A stretch of 64,000 nt of DNA, from NCBI RefSeq assembly GCF_042684665.1, contig NZ_JBHULY010000005.1, forward strand, positions 682,001 to 746,000. The letters run 5' to 3'. The stretch is from Jejuia rubra (GTDB lineage Bacteria > Bacteroidota > Bacteroidia > Flavobacteriales > Flavobacteriaceae). A program made the translations under genes and the position numbers. How positions within the stretch are numbered: the first letter of the stretch is position 1; each line of letters opens with the position of its first letter. The notes under the pieces are model-generated. The model was given only the letters and a program-made list of their open reading frames with translations, searched no databases and was not told the origin of the DNA. This document shows, piece after piece, positions 8,241 to 16,976 of this stretch.

Positions 8241-8274
8241 GGTATCTATAAATTAAACTTCAAATCGACCAGCT

Positions 8275-8730
8275 ATGACTTTTAACTTATTGAAAAAACT
8301 TTTGTTCGTTTCGTCAATAACACTTTGCTTTTTCAACATGCAATGTAAAGATGATGATGATGTGGATTTGCCAGAGGATACCATATGTCAGGATGTGGTT
8401 ATAATTGATTCGGAATTGTATAAAAATACTTCCTCGGATACTTATAGATTAAGCAGTGCATCTATAGCGGGAGATTGTCTCATCATAAATTTCGGTGCCT
8501 CAGGATGTAGCGGTAGCTCTTGGGAGTACAAGATGGTAGATTCTGGAGCCGTAGCCGAATCCTTGCCAGAACAGCGTTTTTTGAAATTTCAACTTGTTAA
8601 TAATGAAGATTGTTTGGCATTTTTTACCCGAGAGCAAAGTTTTGATATAAGATCCTTACAAATTGAAGGAAGTAATCAAATCATTTTGAATATTGAGGGG
8701 TTCTCAGAGAGTTTAACCTATAACTATTAA
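8275..8730 (+). CDS. Hypothetical lipoprotein
   Basis: A 151-residue predicted lipoprotein with a hydrophobic signal segment ending FFNMQC, followed by an acidic spacer (KDDDDVDLPED). The mature part is beta-rich, with several cysteines (CQDVV, GDCL, GASGCSGSSWEYK and NNEDCLAFF) that could form disulfides in the periplasm or at the surface. The WEYKMVDSG and LKFQLVNNEDCLAFFTREQSFD segments suggest a small beta-sandwich. I do not recognise a named family. It is 36 bases upstream of a second lipoprotein gene on the same strand, so the two are probably co-transcribed. Confidence 0.75.
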   Translation: MTFNLLKKLLFVSSITLCFFNMQCKDDDDVDLPEDTICQDVVIIDSELYKNTSSDTYRLSSASIAGDCLIINFGASGCSGSSWEYKMVDSGAVAESLPEQRFLKFQLVNNEDCLAFFTREQSFDIRSLQIEGSNQIILNIEGFSESLTYNY

Positions 8731-8766
8731 AGAAAAGTTAGCTATAAACTATAAAATCAAACTAAA

Positions 8767-10014
8767 ATGAAACTAAAATTTGCCATTTGCGTCTTTTTTA
8801 TTGCCTTCACATGTATTTCATGCGATAGCAACGACGATGAAAACCTTGATTTGGTCATGGTCGCTACGCCCGAAATCATGAGCAAATCTCAATTCCGTAA
8901 GTCTGTGGACATCCTGCCGCCACAGCCAATACAGACTCCCGGTAAAATTTATGCCTACAGCGACTATCTTTTTGTAAACGATAAGAATAGGGGAGTACAT
9001 ATTATTGACAACACCAACCCAAAGTTTCCAAAGGCTATCAAATATTTAACCATTCCCGGAAACGAAGATATTTCGGTGAAGAATAATTTTTTATATGCCG
9101 ATAGTGCCACGGACTTGGTGGTGTTTGACCTTTCGGATATCAATAACATAAAAATGGTGGAGCGTTTGGAGGATGTGTTTGAGCGCTACAATTATAATGT
9201 GCCGTTAGAGGCCGAAGCCACTGATTGGGCTGAATTCAATTATGAAACCGATATTATTGTAGGTTGGACTACAAAGCAGGAACGTAGGGAAGATGTTGAG
9301 GAACTTTTGTGGATTGATATTGCTTTTGATGGTAGCCCTAGGGGTCTGGAGTCTGCCAATACCGTTGGGACAGGGGGGTCTTTGGCGCGTTTTCAAATAG
9401 TGGATAAGTATCTATATACTGTGGGTTCTTACAGTATGGCAATTTTTGATATTGAAGATTTGGCCAATCCTAGTTTGGAGGCCAATCAAAGCGCAGGTTG
9501 GAATATTGAAACCATGTTCGCTGCCGATAATTATTTGTACCTCGGTAGTGTAAATGGGATGTACATTTATGATTTAAAGAATCCAGCCTCCCCGGAATAC
9601 GTATCCGAATTTGTGCACTGGGAAGGTTGCGATCCCGTTGTTGTGGATGGCGATTATGCTTATTTAACTTTAAGAGGAGGTAATTTATGCGGGCAACTGG
9701 AAAGTGTACTTGAAGTGATTGATATCAGTGATAAAGCAAATCCAACATTGGCGAAACGCTACACTTTAGAAAACCCATACGGGCTGGGCGTAAAAGGGAA
9801 TATGCTTTATGTGTGTGACGGTACAGCTGGTTTGAAGCTATTTAAACGCGAAACACCAGTGGAGCTAAACATGGTGAGAAATCTAAAGAATATACAAGCA
9901 ACGGATGTGATTCCTTTAGAAAACAGTCTAATAATGATTGGGGACAATACCCTTTATCAATACAAATATATGGCAAACAACGTAGGGCTAATTAGCTCTT
10001 TCAGACTCAACTAA
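8767..10014 (+). CDS. LVIVD-repeat-like beta-propeller lipoprotein
   Basis: A 415-residue predicted lipoprotein with lipobox CISC near residue 19 and an acidic spacer (DSNDDENLD). The rest is built of repeated units resembling LVIVD repeats. Examples are GVHIIDNTNPKFPKAIKYL, LVVFDLSDINNIKMVERL, MAIFDIEDLANPSLEA, MYIYDLKNPASPEYVSEF and LEVIDISDKANPTLAKRY. These suggest a beta-propeller exposed outside the inner membrane. No catalytic residues are apparent, and binding or scaffolding is the likely role. It is followed by a strong terminator, so it ends a two-gene transcript with the preceding lipoprotein. Confidence 0.85.
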   Translation: MKLKFAICVFFIAFTCISCDSNDDENLDLVMVATPEIMSKSQFRKSVDILPPQPIQTPGKIYAYSDYLFVNDKNRGVHIIDNTNPKFPKAIKYLTIPGNEDISVKNNFLYADSATDLVVFDLSDINNIKMVERLEDVFERYNYNVPLEAEATDWAEFNYETDIIVGWTTKQERREDVEELLWIDIAFDGSPRGLESANTVGTGGSLARFQIVDKYLYTVGSYSMAIFDIEDLANPSLEANQSAGWNIETMFAADNYLYLGSVNGMYIYDLKNPASPEYVSEFVHWEGCDPVVVDGDYAYLTLRGGNLCGQLESVLEVIDISDKANPTLAKRYTLENPYGLGVKGNMLYVCDGTAGLKLFKRETPVELNMVRNLKNIQATDVIPLENSLIMIGDNTLYQYKYMANNVGLISSFRLN

Positions 10015-10033
10015 ATAAACTAAACGTTGTTGG

Positions 10034-10060
10034 AAAATCTGCCTTCGGGCAGATTTTTTT
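10034..10060 (+). terminator. Rho-independent terminator with UUCG tetraloop
   Basis: ATCTGCC (10037-10043), loop TTCG and GGCAGAT (10048-10054) are followed by a T run. The UUCG loop closed by C-G is an especially stable form. Confidence 0.9.
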
Positions 10061-10105
10061 TGTGTATTATTGTATTGGAATTTGATATTAACCAAATTAT
10101 TGAAA

Positions 10106-10873
10106 ATGGATGCAATAAATGTTTTATTTGGGAAAATAGAAAATGCCAAGGATTTGGACTTTGGTACTATTTTTAATCAATCTATAGAATTATTCAAAAA
10201 GGTATGGCTGCAAGGTTTGGTCACCATTTTGCTAACCATGCTTTTAATGATGCCCTTTTACTTTTTGATGTATATACCGTTAATAGCTTCGGGTATGATG
10301 GATCCAGAGTCTTTCAATAGTGGAGGGCAACCGGATATATCGGTGCTTATTCCGTTTTATGCTTTGGGCGCCGTATTTTCATTTTTTGCAACGATTATCG
10401 GTGTTGGGCTTAAAGGTGCATTTTTCAGAATATGCAAACACAAGGATTTCAACGAAGCTAAAAATGATGATTATTTTTATTTCTTCAAGAAACCTTATTT
10501 TGGGAAAACGTTCGGCGTAGGAGCCATCTCCTTTGGTATTATGATTGGGGCGTATTTACTGTGCTTCTTGCCAATTATTTACGCAGTTGTGCCCATTTCT
10601 ATTATAAATGTGATTTACGCTTTTAACCCTGATTTATCAACTTCGGATATAGTTAAAGCTGGTTTTAAGCTAGGAAATAAAAAATGGCTAATCACCTTTG
10701 GGTTGATGATAGTTGCAGGCATTTTGGCATCCTTAATCGGATTCTTGATGTGTTTTATTGGAATCCTTGCTACTTCTGCATTTGCTTACATACCTTTATA
10801 TTACATTTATAAAGAATCCGTAGGCTTTGATGAGAAAACCGATATAGACCGCATAGGGACTGGGGAAATATAA
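10106..10873 (+). CDS. Multi-pass membrane protein of unknown function
   Basis: Starting at the ATG at 10106 the product has 255 residues and begins MDAINVLFGKIENAKDLDFG. A longer frame from 10070 begins only ten bases after a terminator and is less likely. About six hydrophobic stretches are visible, including WLQGLVTILLTMLLMMPFYF, LGAVFSFFATIIGVGLKG, FGIMIGAYLLCFLPIIYAV and a C-terminal pair around GLMIVAGILASLIGFLMCF. The N-terminal amphipathic DFGTIFNQSIELFKKVW segment is typical of uncharacterised Bacteroidota membrane proteins. No transport or catalytic signature is seen. It is a single-gene unit between two terminators. Confidence 0.75.
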   Translation: MDAINVLFGKIENAKDLDFGTIFNQSIELFKKVWLQGLVTILLTMLLMMPFYFLMYIPLIASGMMDPESFNSGGQPDISVLIPFYALGAVFSFFATIIGVGLKGAFFRICKHKDFNEAKNDDYFYFFKKPYFGKTFGVGAISFGIMIGAYLLCFLPIIYAVVPISIINVIYAFNPDLSTSDIVKAGFKLGNKKWLITFGLMIVAGILASLIGFLMCFIGILATSAFAYIPLYYIYKESVGFDEKTDIDRIGTGEI

Positions 10874-10892
10874 TATTCCAAAGCCAAAATTT

Positions 10893-10930
10893 AAAGCCCG
10901 CTTTTTAGTATTTAAAAGCGGGCTTTTTTT
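10893..10930 (+). terminator. Rho-independent terminator after the membrane protein gene
   Basis: AAAGCCCGCTTTT pairs with AAAAGCGGGCTTT around a short AT loop, followed by T7. It insulates the following topA gene. Confidence 0.85.
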
Positions 10931-10984
10931 ATTTAATTAATATACAGTTCATCCGAAAATTAGGTAGATAAACTTTTTTTCATA

Positions 10985-10992
10985 TACATTTG
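10985..10992 (+). promoter_or_regulatory. Candidate -7 element of topA
   Basis: TACATTTG matches TAnnTTTG and lies 18 bases before the topA start codon, so the leader would be very short. No clear -33 element is present. Confidence 0.5.
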
Positions 10993-11010
10993 TAGCCTCA
11001 AAAATGATGT

Positions 11011-13518
11011 ATGGCGAAGAATTTAGTAATAGTTGAGTCACCTGCAAAGGCCAAAACAATAGAGAAATTTTTAGGAAAGGATTTTAAGGTAGAATCCAGT
11101 TTCGGACACATTGCTGACCTCCCTTCTAAGGAGTTAGGTGTTGATGTGGATGGGGATTTTAAACCGAAATATCAAGTGTCTCGGGACAAAAAAGATGTTG
11201 TAAAAAAATTAAAGGAACTTGCCAAGAAAGCCGAAATGGTTTGGTTGGCAAGTGATGAAGACCGAGAGGGGGAAGCTATTGCGTGGCATTTGGCCGAAAC
11301 GTTAAAATTGGATAAATCCAAAACGAAGCGTATCGTGTTTCATGAAATTACCAAATCGGCCATTCAAAAAGCAATTGAAAATCCACGAGGTATAGATTAT
11401 GATTTGGTGGATGCGCAACAGGCGCGCCGTGTGCTGGATAGAATTGTGGGATATGAATTATCTCCGGTGTTATGGCGAAAAGTAAAAGGCGGTTTGTCTG
11501 CCGGACGGGTGCAATCCGTTTCCGTACGATTGATTGTTGAAAAGGAAAGGGAAATTGAAGGGTTTACGCCGGTTGCTTCTTATAGAATAGATGCTGAGTT
11601 TTCAAATGAAGACGGTCAAGCCTTTAAGGCCAAATTGTCGAGAAATTTTGAAACCGAAAAAGAGGCTCTTGAGTTTTTAAATAAAAATATTGGTGCCGCA
11701 TATGAGGTTTCAGATTTAGAAAAGAAACCTGCGAAAAAGACATCGGCACCCCCATTTACAACGTCAACCTTACAACAGGAAGCCTCAAGAAAGCTTGGGT
11801 TTTCTGTGAGCAGAACCATGACCAATGCCCAACGTTTGTATGAGGCAGGTTTGATTACCTATATGAGAACGGATAGTGTGAATCTATCTGATGAGGCCAG
11901 GGCCGGGGCAAAAGCCGAAATTCTTTCAGCTTACGGTGATAAATACAGCAAACCTCAAAATTATAAAGGCAAATCCAAAGGGGCGCAGGAAGCACATGAG
12001 GCCATTCGTCCAACTGATTTTTCAAGACATTCCTTGGCTATTGAAAGAGACCAAGCTAGATTGTACGAATTGATTTGGAAACGTGCCATCGCTTCTCAAA
12101 TGAGTGATGCTGAATTGGAGCGTACCAATTTGAAAATCAAAGTCAACAGCTCAAAGGCTGTTAGTCAGCAATTTGTAGCCAATGGTGAAATCATCACCTT
12201 TGACGGCTTTTTAAAGGTATATTTAGAAGGTACCGATGATGAAGAGGTGGAGCAGGATGGTATTTTGCCAGATATGAAAGTTGGTGAAACCCTAAATAAC
12301 CAATACATCACGGCCACGGAGCGCTTTACCCGTCCTCCATCCAGATATACCGAGGCATCTTTAGTAAAGAAATTAGAGGAGTTGGGTATCGGTCGTCCGT
12401 CAACTTATGCGCCAACTATATCCACCATTCAAAATAGAAATTATGTGGAGAAAGGTTCTAACGAAGGTGTTGAAAGAAAGTATAAGCAGTTTGTGTTTAA
12501 AAGCGGTGCTGTAAAAGAAAAGAACCTTACTGAAAAAACGGGAGCCGATAAAGGAAAATTGGTGCCAACCGATATAGGAATGATAGTAACGGACTTCTTG
12601 GTAAACCATTTCGAAGCTATTTTAGACTATAATTTTACGGCCAAAGTTGAAGAGGATTTTGACGACATTGCAGATGGCAAGGAAGATTGGACGGAAATGA
12701 TGCAATCATTTTACAAGAAATTTCACCCCGTGGTGGAAGATGTAAAAGAGAATGCCGATAGGGAATCTGGTGAACGTATTTTAGGTGAAGACCCAAAAAC
12801 AGGACGCCAGGTAAGTGTGCGACTGGGGAGGTTTGGGCCAATGGTTCAAATTGGTACCGTGGACGACGAAGAAAAACCCTTGTTTGCTAGCTTAAGCCCA
12901 GACCAGCAATTGAATACCATTACTTATGATGAAGCCATGGCATTGTTCGAACTGCCTAAAACCCTTGGGAATTATGAGGGTGAGGAGGTTCAGGTAAACA
13001 ATGGACGTTTTGGGCCATATGTTAAATTTGGTTCGTCATTTGTGTCCTTGCCAAAAGGTGTCGATCCTTTGAGTGTGGAGCTTGACGAAGCAATTAATTT
13101 AATAGAAGAAAAGAAAAAGGCGGATGCACCTATATATATGTATCAGGATTTGCCGGTGCAAAAAGGTAAAGGGCGTTTTGGACCATTCATCAAATGGAAT
13201 AACATGTTCATCAATGTGAACAAAAAGTACGATTGGGATAATTTGTCAGATTCTGATATTGTGGAATTGATTGAAGACAAAATTCAAAAGGAAAAGGATA
13301 AATTGATCCACCATTGGGAAGATGAAGGTATCCGAGTTGAGAAGGCGCGTTGGGGCAGGCACAATGTCATCAAAGGCAAAATAAAAGTAGAATTGCCCAA
13401 AACCGTTGATGTTACGGATATGACTTTGGAGGAAGCCAAAGCCCATATCGAGACAAAAGCACCAAAGAAAAGAGCGACCAAAAAGCGAACCACAAAAAAA
13501 GCAAGCGAAAAAAAATAA
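11011..13518 (+). CDS. topA: DNA topoisomerase I (type IA)
   Basis: An 835-residue enzyme that relaxes negative supercoils by transient single-strand cleavage. The Toprim domain opens with LVIVESPAKAKTIEKFLG and has the DEDREGEAIAWHLAETL acidic motif near residue 80. The catalytic Tyr284 is in LITYMRTDSVNLS. In place of C-terminal zinc fingers there are repeated GRFGP modules (LGRFGPMVQIG, NGRFGPYVKFG and KGRFGPFIKW), the usual Bacteroidota form. The last 20 residues are a Lys/Arg/Ala/Thr tail (KKRATKKRTTKKASEKK) that could bind DNA non-specifically. The arginase-fold gene begins 15 bases later, so the two may share a transcript. Confidence 0.97.
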   Translation: MAKNLVIVESPAKAKTIEKFLGKDFKVESSFGHIADLPSKELGVDVDGDFKPKYQVSRDKKDVVKKLKELAKKAEMVWLASDEDREGEAIAWHLAETLKLDKSKTKRIVFHEITKSAIQKAIENPRGIDYDLVDAQQARRVLDRIVGYELSPVLWRKVKGGLSAGRVQSVSVRLIVEKEREIEGFTPVASYRIDAEFSNEDGQAFKAKLSRNFETEKEALEFLNKNIGAAYEVSDLEKKPAKKTSAPPFTTSTLQQEASRKLGFSVSRTMTNAQRLYEAGLITYMRTDSVNLSDEARAGAKAEILSAYGDKYSKPQNYKGKSKGAQEAHEAIRPTDFSRHSLAIERDQARLYELIWKRAIASQMSDAELERTNLKIKVNSSKAVSQQFVANGEIITFDGFLKVYLEGTDDEEVEQDGILPDMKVGETLNNQYITATERFTRPPSRYTEASLVKKLEELGIGRPSTYAPTISTIQNRNYVEKGSNEGVERKYKQFVFKSGAVKEKNLTEKTGADKGKLVPTDIGMIVTDFLVNHFEAILDYNFTAKVEEDFDDIADGKEDWTEMMQSFYKKFHPVVEDVKENADRESGERILGEDPKTGRQVSVRLGRFGPMVQIGTVDDEEKPLFASLSPDQQLNTITYDEAMALFELPKTLGNYEGEEVQVNNGRFGPYVKFGSSFVSLPKGVDPLSVELDEAINLIEEKKKADAPIYMYQDLPVQKGKGRFGPFIKWNNMFINVNKKYDWDNLSDSDIVELIEDKIQKEKDKLIHHWEDEGIRVEKARWGRHNVIKGKIKVELPKTVDVTDMTLEEAKAHIETKAPKKRATKKRTTKKASEKK

Positions 13519-13533
13519 ACACAACACCCAAGC

Positions 13534-14700
13534 ATGAACTTCAATTTTCTCTCCCCAGTATCTGACAATGTTTTAGCCCATAACGAGTTGTTGTCGATGC
13601 AAGCCCTGGGAAGGAAGCTACGGGTGCATTCTAATCAGCGAGGTATTCCGGATTTGGATGGGGTCAATATCGCCATATTGGGCATCATTGAAAACAGAAA
13701 TGATGTAGATTATATTGGTGAGGCCTTTGAATTGGATGAAGTTAGAAAATCCCTTTATGCCCTGTTCCCGGGAAGTTGGTCCGCTACCATTGCCGATTTG
13801 GGTGATATCAATGCCGGTGAAAGTGTTGAAGATACATATTTTGCTCTTAAGGAAACCATTGCCATTCTGGTAAAGAAAAATATCATTCCCATTTTGTTGG
13901 GAGGCAGTCAGGATTTAACCTATGCCAACTATAGGGCATATGATAGTGTTATCCCAATGGTGAATTTGGTCAACGTGGATTGCAAGTTCGATTTGGGCGA
14001 TTCAGCTAAGCCCATCAAAAACAATAGTTATGTTGGGAAGATAATTCTCGACGAACCGTATAACCTGTTCAACTATTCCAATATCGGATATCAAACCTAT
14101 TTCAATTCACAGGAAGAAATTGATTTGATGGAGCGCCTCTACTTTGAATCCTATCGTTTAGGCCAGGTCAACCAAGACATCACTATTGTGGAACCCGTAT
14201 TGCGGGATGCTAATATCGTAAGTTTAGATTTAAGATGCGTTAAGGGCGCAGAAGTGAGTTTGCGCCAAAAGTTTTCGCCAAACGGATTGGACGGAAAGGA
14301 AGTGTGTGCCATCGCACGTTATGCTGGCATCAGCAATAAAGTCAGCTCTTTTGGCATTTATGAATATAAACCTTCAAGTGACGATGCCCTTTCGTCGATG
14401 CTTATAGCTCAAATCATTTGGTATTTTATCGAAGGTGTAAACTGCCGGGTGAAGGATGATGATTTCACGGATGAAAGTAGCTATCAAAAGTTTACCGTAT
14501 TGGTTGATGAACAAGAACTTGTCTTCTATAAAAGTAATAAAACGGGGCGTTGGTGGATTGAGATTCCTTTTTTAGCCGAGGTAAATAATAAATTAAAAAG
14601 ACATACGTTATTACCATGCACGCACCAGGATTACGTCGATGCCACTAAAAATACGGTCCCAGACCGCTGGTATAAAGCGTTCCAGAAGAATTCCGTGTAA
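13534..14700 (+). CDS. Arginase-fold protein with degenerate metal site (formimidoylglutamase-like)
   Basis: A 388-residue member of the ureohydrolase (arginase/agmatinase/formimidoylglutamase) fold. Family enzymes bind two Mn ions through GGxHD, DxHxD and DxD motifs. Here these read GGSQD (Gln126 for His), DCKFD (Lys151 for His) and SLDLRC (Arg234 for the second Asp), so three of six ligands are missing. A GIYEYKP segment near residue 274 keeps the family's later loop. Catalysis by the normal mechanism is therefore unlikely, and a structural or regulatory role is inferred. It lies between topA (15 bases) and gldK (157 bases), in the place where such a gene often precedes gldK in flavobacteria. 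Confidence 0.85.
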   Translation: MNFNFLSPVSDNVLAHNELLSMQALGRKLRVHSNQRGIPDLDGVNIAILGIIENRNDVDYIGEAFELDEVRKSLYALFPGSWSATIADLGDINAGESVEDTYFALKETIAILVKKNIIPILLGGSQDLTYANYRAYDSVIPMVNLVNVDCKFDLGDSAKPIKNNSYVGKIILDEPYNLFNYSNIGYQTYFNSQEEIDLMERLYFESYRLGQVNQDITIVEPVLRDANIVSLDLRCVKGAEVSLRQKFSPNGLDGKEVCAIARYAGISNKVSSFGIYEYKPSSDDALSSMLIAQIIWYFIEGVNCRVKDDDFTDESSYQKFTVLVDEQELVFYKSNKTGRWWIEIPFLAEVNNKLKRHTLLPCTHQDYVDATKNTVPDRWYKAFQKNSV

Positions 14701-14857
14701 TAGACAAAGTATGGTCAAACGGTTAATTTTATCGATGAAATGCTTTCTTTTTACGATGAAACGTTAATTTTTTAGACAAATAGTTGTTTTTCTTAAAATA
14801 TATAAATATGTTTACGCTCTCAAAATTGAAGCATAAATAATTAACCTCGAGTTTTCT

Positions 14858-16231
14858 ATGAATATGAAGAAGTTTGTTTTATTAACCGCAGTTTTAGCTC
14901 TGCTCACTAGTTGTGGCTCTAACGATAAGGGTGAACTGGTAGGAGTTAAAGGAAAAAAATGGCATCCAGAAAAACCTTATGGTATGGAATTGGTGCCTGG
15001 TGGTGCTTTTATAATGGGTAAAGCTGACGATGATCTTGCCGGGGTAAATGATGCTCCTGGTAAAACCGTGACGGTAAGAGCCTTTTACATGGATGCAACC
15101 GAAATTACAAATAGCGAATACAGACAATTCGTTCATTGGGTAAGAGATTCTATATTACGTATGAAATTGGCAATTCTTGCCGATGAAGTCGGGAAAACTC
15201 CTGAAGATGGTGGTATTGGTGAGTTTGCATTTAAGGATGCTGATACCGCTAATATGTCCGTATACGAAAAATATATGTTTGAAAACTACACTGGATTGGG
15301 CCCGACTGGCTATGAAGGTAGAAAAATCAATAGAGATATCGATTTGATTTTGGATACAGCAGACTATCCGGATGAATTCTATGCAGAGGTAATGGATACC
15401 ATGTATTTACCTTTGGAAGAATCTTATAACGGACAACGCACTTGGGATGTGAAGAAATTCAAGTTCCAGTATAGCTTTATGGATATTCAGGAAGCCGCTA
15501 GAAATAGAGGTGTCAAGCGCAGTAAAGTAATGAAGAAGGAAGAAATCGAAATTTATCCAGACACAACGGTTTGGATTCGCGATTTCCAATACTCTTATAA
15601 TGAGCCAATGCACAATGATTATTTTTGGCACGAGGCCTACGGGGACTATCCTGTAGTAGGCGTTACTTGGCAACAAGCCAAAGCCTTCTGTGAGTGGAGA
15701 ACAATCAACAAGAATTCTTATCAAAAATCAAGAAAAGGAGCGGCTTTGGTCAATACCTTTAGATTGCCATCCGAGGCAGAGTGGGAGTACGCAGCCAGAG
15801 GTGGTCTACAAGCGGCAACATATCCTTGGGGAGGCCCATATACCAAGAGTGATAGAGGATGTTTTATGGCAAACTTTAAGCCGGTACGTGGGGACTATGC
15901 GGCAGATCAAGCATTGTACACGGTAGAAGCAAAAAGCTATGAGCCAAACGATTACAACTTATACAATATGGCAGGTAATGTTGCTGAATGGGTAAATGCA
16001 TCGTACGACCCTGCATCATATGAGTACAATTCAACCATTAACCCAAGCGTTAATGATCCAGACAACAAACGTAAAATCATACGCGGCGGGTCTTGGAAAG
16101 ATGTAGCTTACTTTTTACAGGTAAGTACTAGAGATTACGAATACGCAGATTCTGCGAGAAGTTATATAGGTTTCAGAACGGTTCAGGATTACATGGGGAC
16201 AAACGTAACCCGGAACGCAAGAAACAAGTAA
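14858..16231 (+). CDS. gldK: Gliding motility / T9SS lipoprotein GldK
   Basis: A 457-residue outer-membrane lipoprotein of the type IX secretion system (PorK in Porphyromonas), which forms periplasmic rings with GldN. A signal peptide ends LLTSC (Cys19). The remainder is a formylglycine-generating-enzyme (SUMF1-like) fold, with GMELVPGGAFIMG, AFYMDATEITNSEYRQFV, YPVVGVTWQQAKAFCEWR, FRLPSEAEWEYAARGG, NMAGNVAEWVNASYD and IIRGGSWKD. A long insertion occupies the middle. It is first of gldK-gldL-gldM-gldN, and a translation start at the second Met (14864) is equally possible. A 21-base hairpin separates it from gldL. Confidence 0.97.
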   Translation: MNMKKFVLLTAVLALLTSCGSNDKGELVGVKGKKWHPEKPYGMELVPGGAFIMGKADDDLAGVNDAPGKTVTVRAFYMDATEITNSEYRQFVHWVRDSILRMKLAILADEVGKTPEDGGIGEFAFKDADTANMSVYEKYMFENYTGLGPTGYEGRKINRDIDLILDTADYPDEFYAEVMDTMYLPLEESYNGQRTWDVKKFKFQYSFMDIQEAARNRGVKRSKVMKKEEIEIYPDTTVWIRDFQYSYNEPMHNDYFWHEAYGDYPVVGVTWQQAKAFCEWRTINKNSYQKSRKGAALVNTFRLPSEAEWEYAARGGLQAATYPWGGPYTKSDRGCFMANFKPVRGDYAADQALYTVEAKSYEPNDYNLYNMAGNVAEWVNASYDPASYEYNSTINPSVNDPDNKRKIIRGGSWKDVAYFLQVSTRDYEYADSARSYIGFRTVQDYMGTNVTRNARNK

Positions 16232-16262
16232 AATCAAAATAATAACTATTAATTTAACCTAC

Positions 16263-16283
16263 TTGAGCGGTTTATCTGCTCAA
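16263..16283 (+). other. Intercistronic hairpin between gldK and gldL
   Basis: TTGAGC and GCTCAA arms enclose a 9-base loop, with no T run afterwards. It could stabilise the mRNA or mark a processing site. Confidence 0.4.
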
Positions 16284-16301
16284 AATTAAAAACCAGAAAT
16301 T

Positions 16302-16931
16302 ATGGCACAGTCAAAAGCAAGTAAAAGGTTCATGAATATGGCCTACGGATTGGGAGCATCAATTGTAATTGTTGGAGCTTTATTCAAAATTACACACTTT
16401 GAAATAGGATTCCTTACCGGAAATGTTATGTTAACGATAGGTCTTGTTACCGAAGCAATTATATTCGCGCTCTCAGCGTTTGAACCTGTAGATGACGATT
16501 TAGATTGGTCTTTAGTATACCCAGAATTAGCTGGAGGATCTGCTAAGGAAAAAGAGAACCCTAAAGGTGTTTTATCTCAAAAATTAGATGAATTATTAAA
16601 AGAAGCTAAGATTGATGGAGAATTAATGGCCAGTTTAGGCGATAGCATCAAGAATTTTGAAGGTGCTGCAAAAAGCATTTCTCCAACAGTGGATTCAATC
16701 CAAGCTACTCAAAAATATGGTGAAGAACTATCTTTAGCGGCCGCTCAAATGGAATCTTTGAACAGCTTGTACAAAGTTCAATTGGATAGCATTAACAAAC
16801 AAGCTTCTATCAACGAAGAGTCTGTTGAAAATGCAGCCAAGGTAAAAGAACAAATGGAATCTTTGGCGTCTCATTTATCCTCACTTAACGGTGTGTACGG
16901 TGGTATGTTGTCTGCTATGAACAAAAAATAA
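16302..16931 (+). CDS. gldL: Gliding motility / T9SS motor protein GldL
   Basis: A 209-residue inner-membrane protein that forms the stator of the T9SS motor with GldM. Two transmembrane helices lie near residues 14-33 and 37-60 (YGLGASIVIVGALFKIT, then GNVMLTIGLVTEAIIFALSAF). The interhelical segment and the FEPVDDDLDW motif just after helix 2 are typical. The rest is a cytoplasmic helical or coiled-coil region rich in Glu, Lys and Ser (EKENPKGVLSQKLDELLKEA and later heptad-like stretches). It is 45 bases upstream of gldM, and the two proteins form a 5:2 complex in characterised species. Confidence 0.97.
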   Translation: MAQSKASKRFMNMAYGLGASIVIVGALFKITHFEIGFLTGNVMLTIGLVTEAIIFALSAFEPVDDDLDWSLVYPELAGGSAKEKENPKGVLSQKLDELLKEAKIDGELMASLGDSIKNFEGAAKSISPTVDSIQATQKYGEELSLAAAQMESLNSLYKVQLDSINKQASINEESVENAAKVKEQMESLASHLSSLNGVYGGMLSAMNKK

Positions 16932-16976
16932 TTAGGGGTTAACCCAAATTTAATTAACCATTAAAACCTAATTAAC

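Noticed and set aside
16305..16320. TGGCACA near the gldL start as a sigma-54 promoter
   Set aside because: It is the start of the coding sequence (ATGGCACAG) and has no GC at the -12 position.
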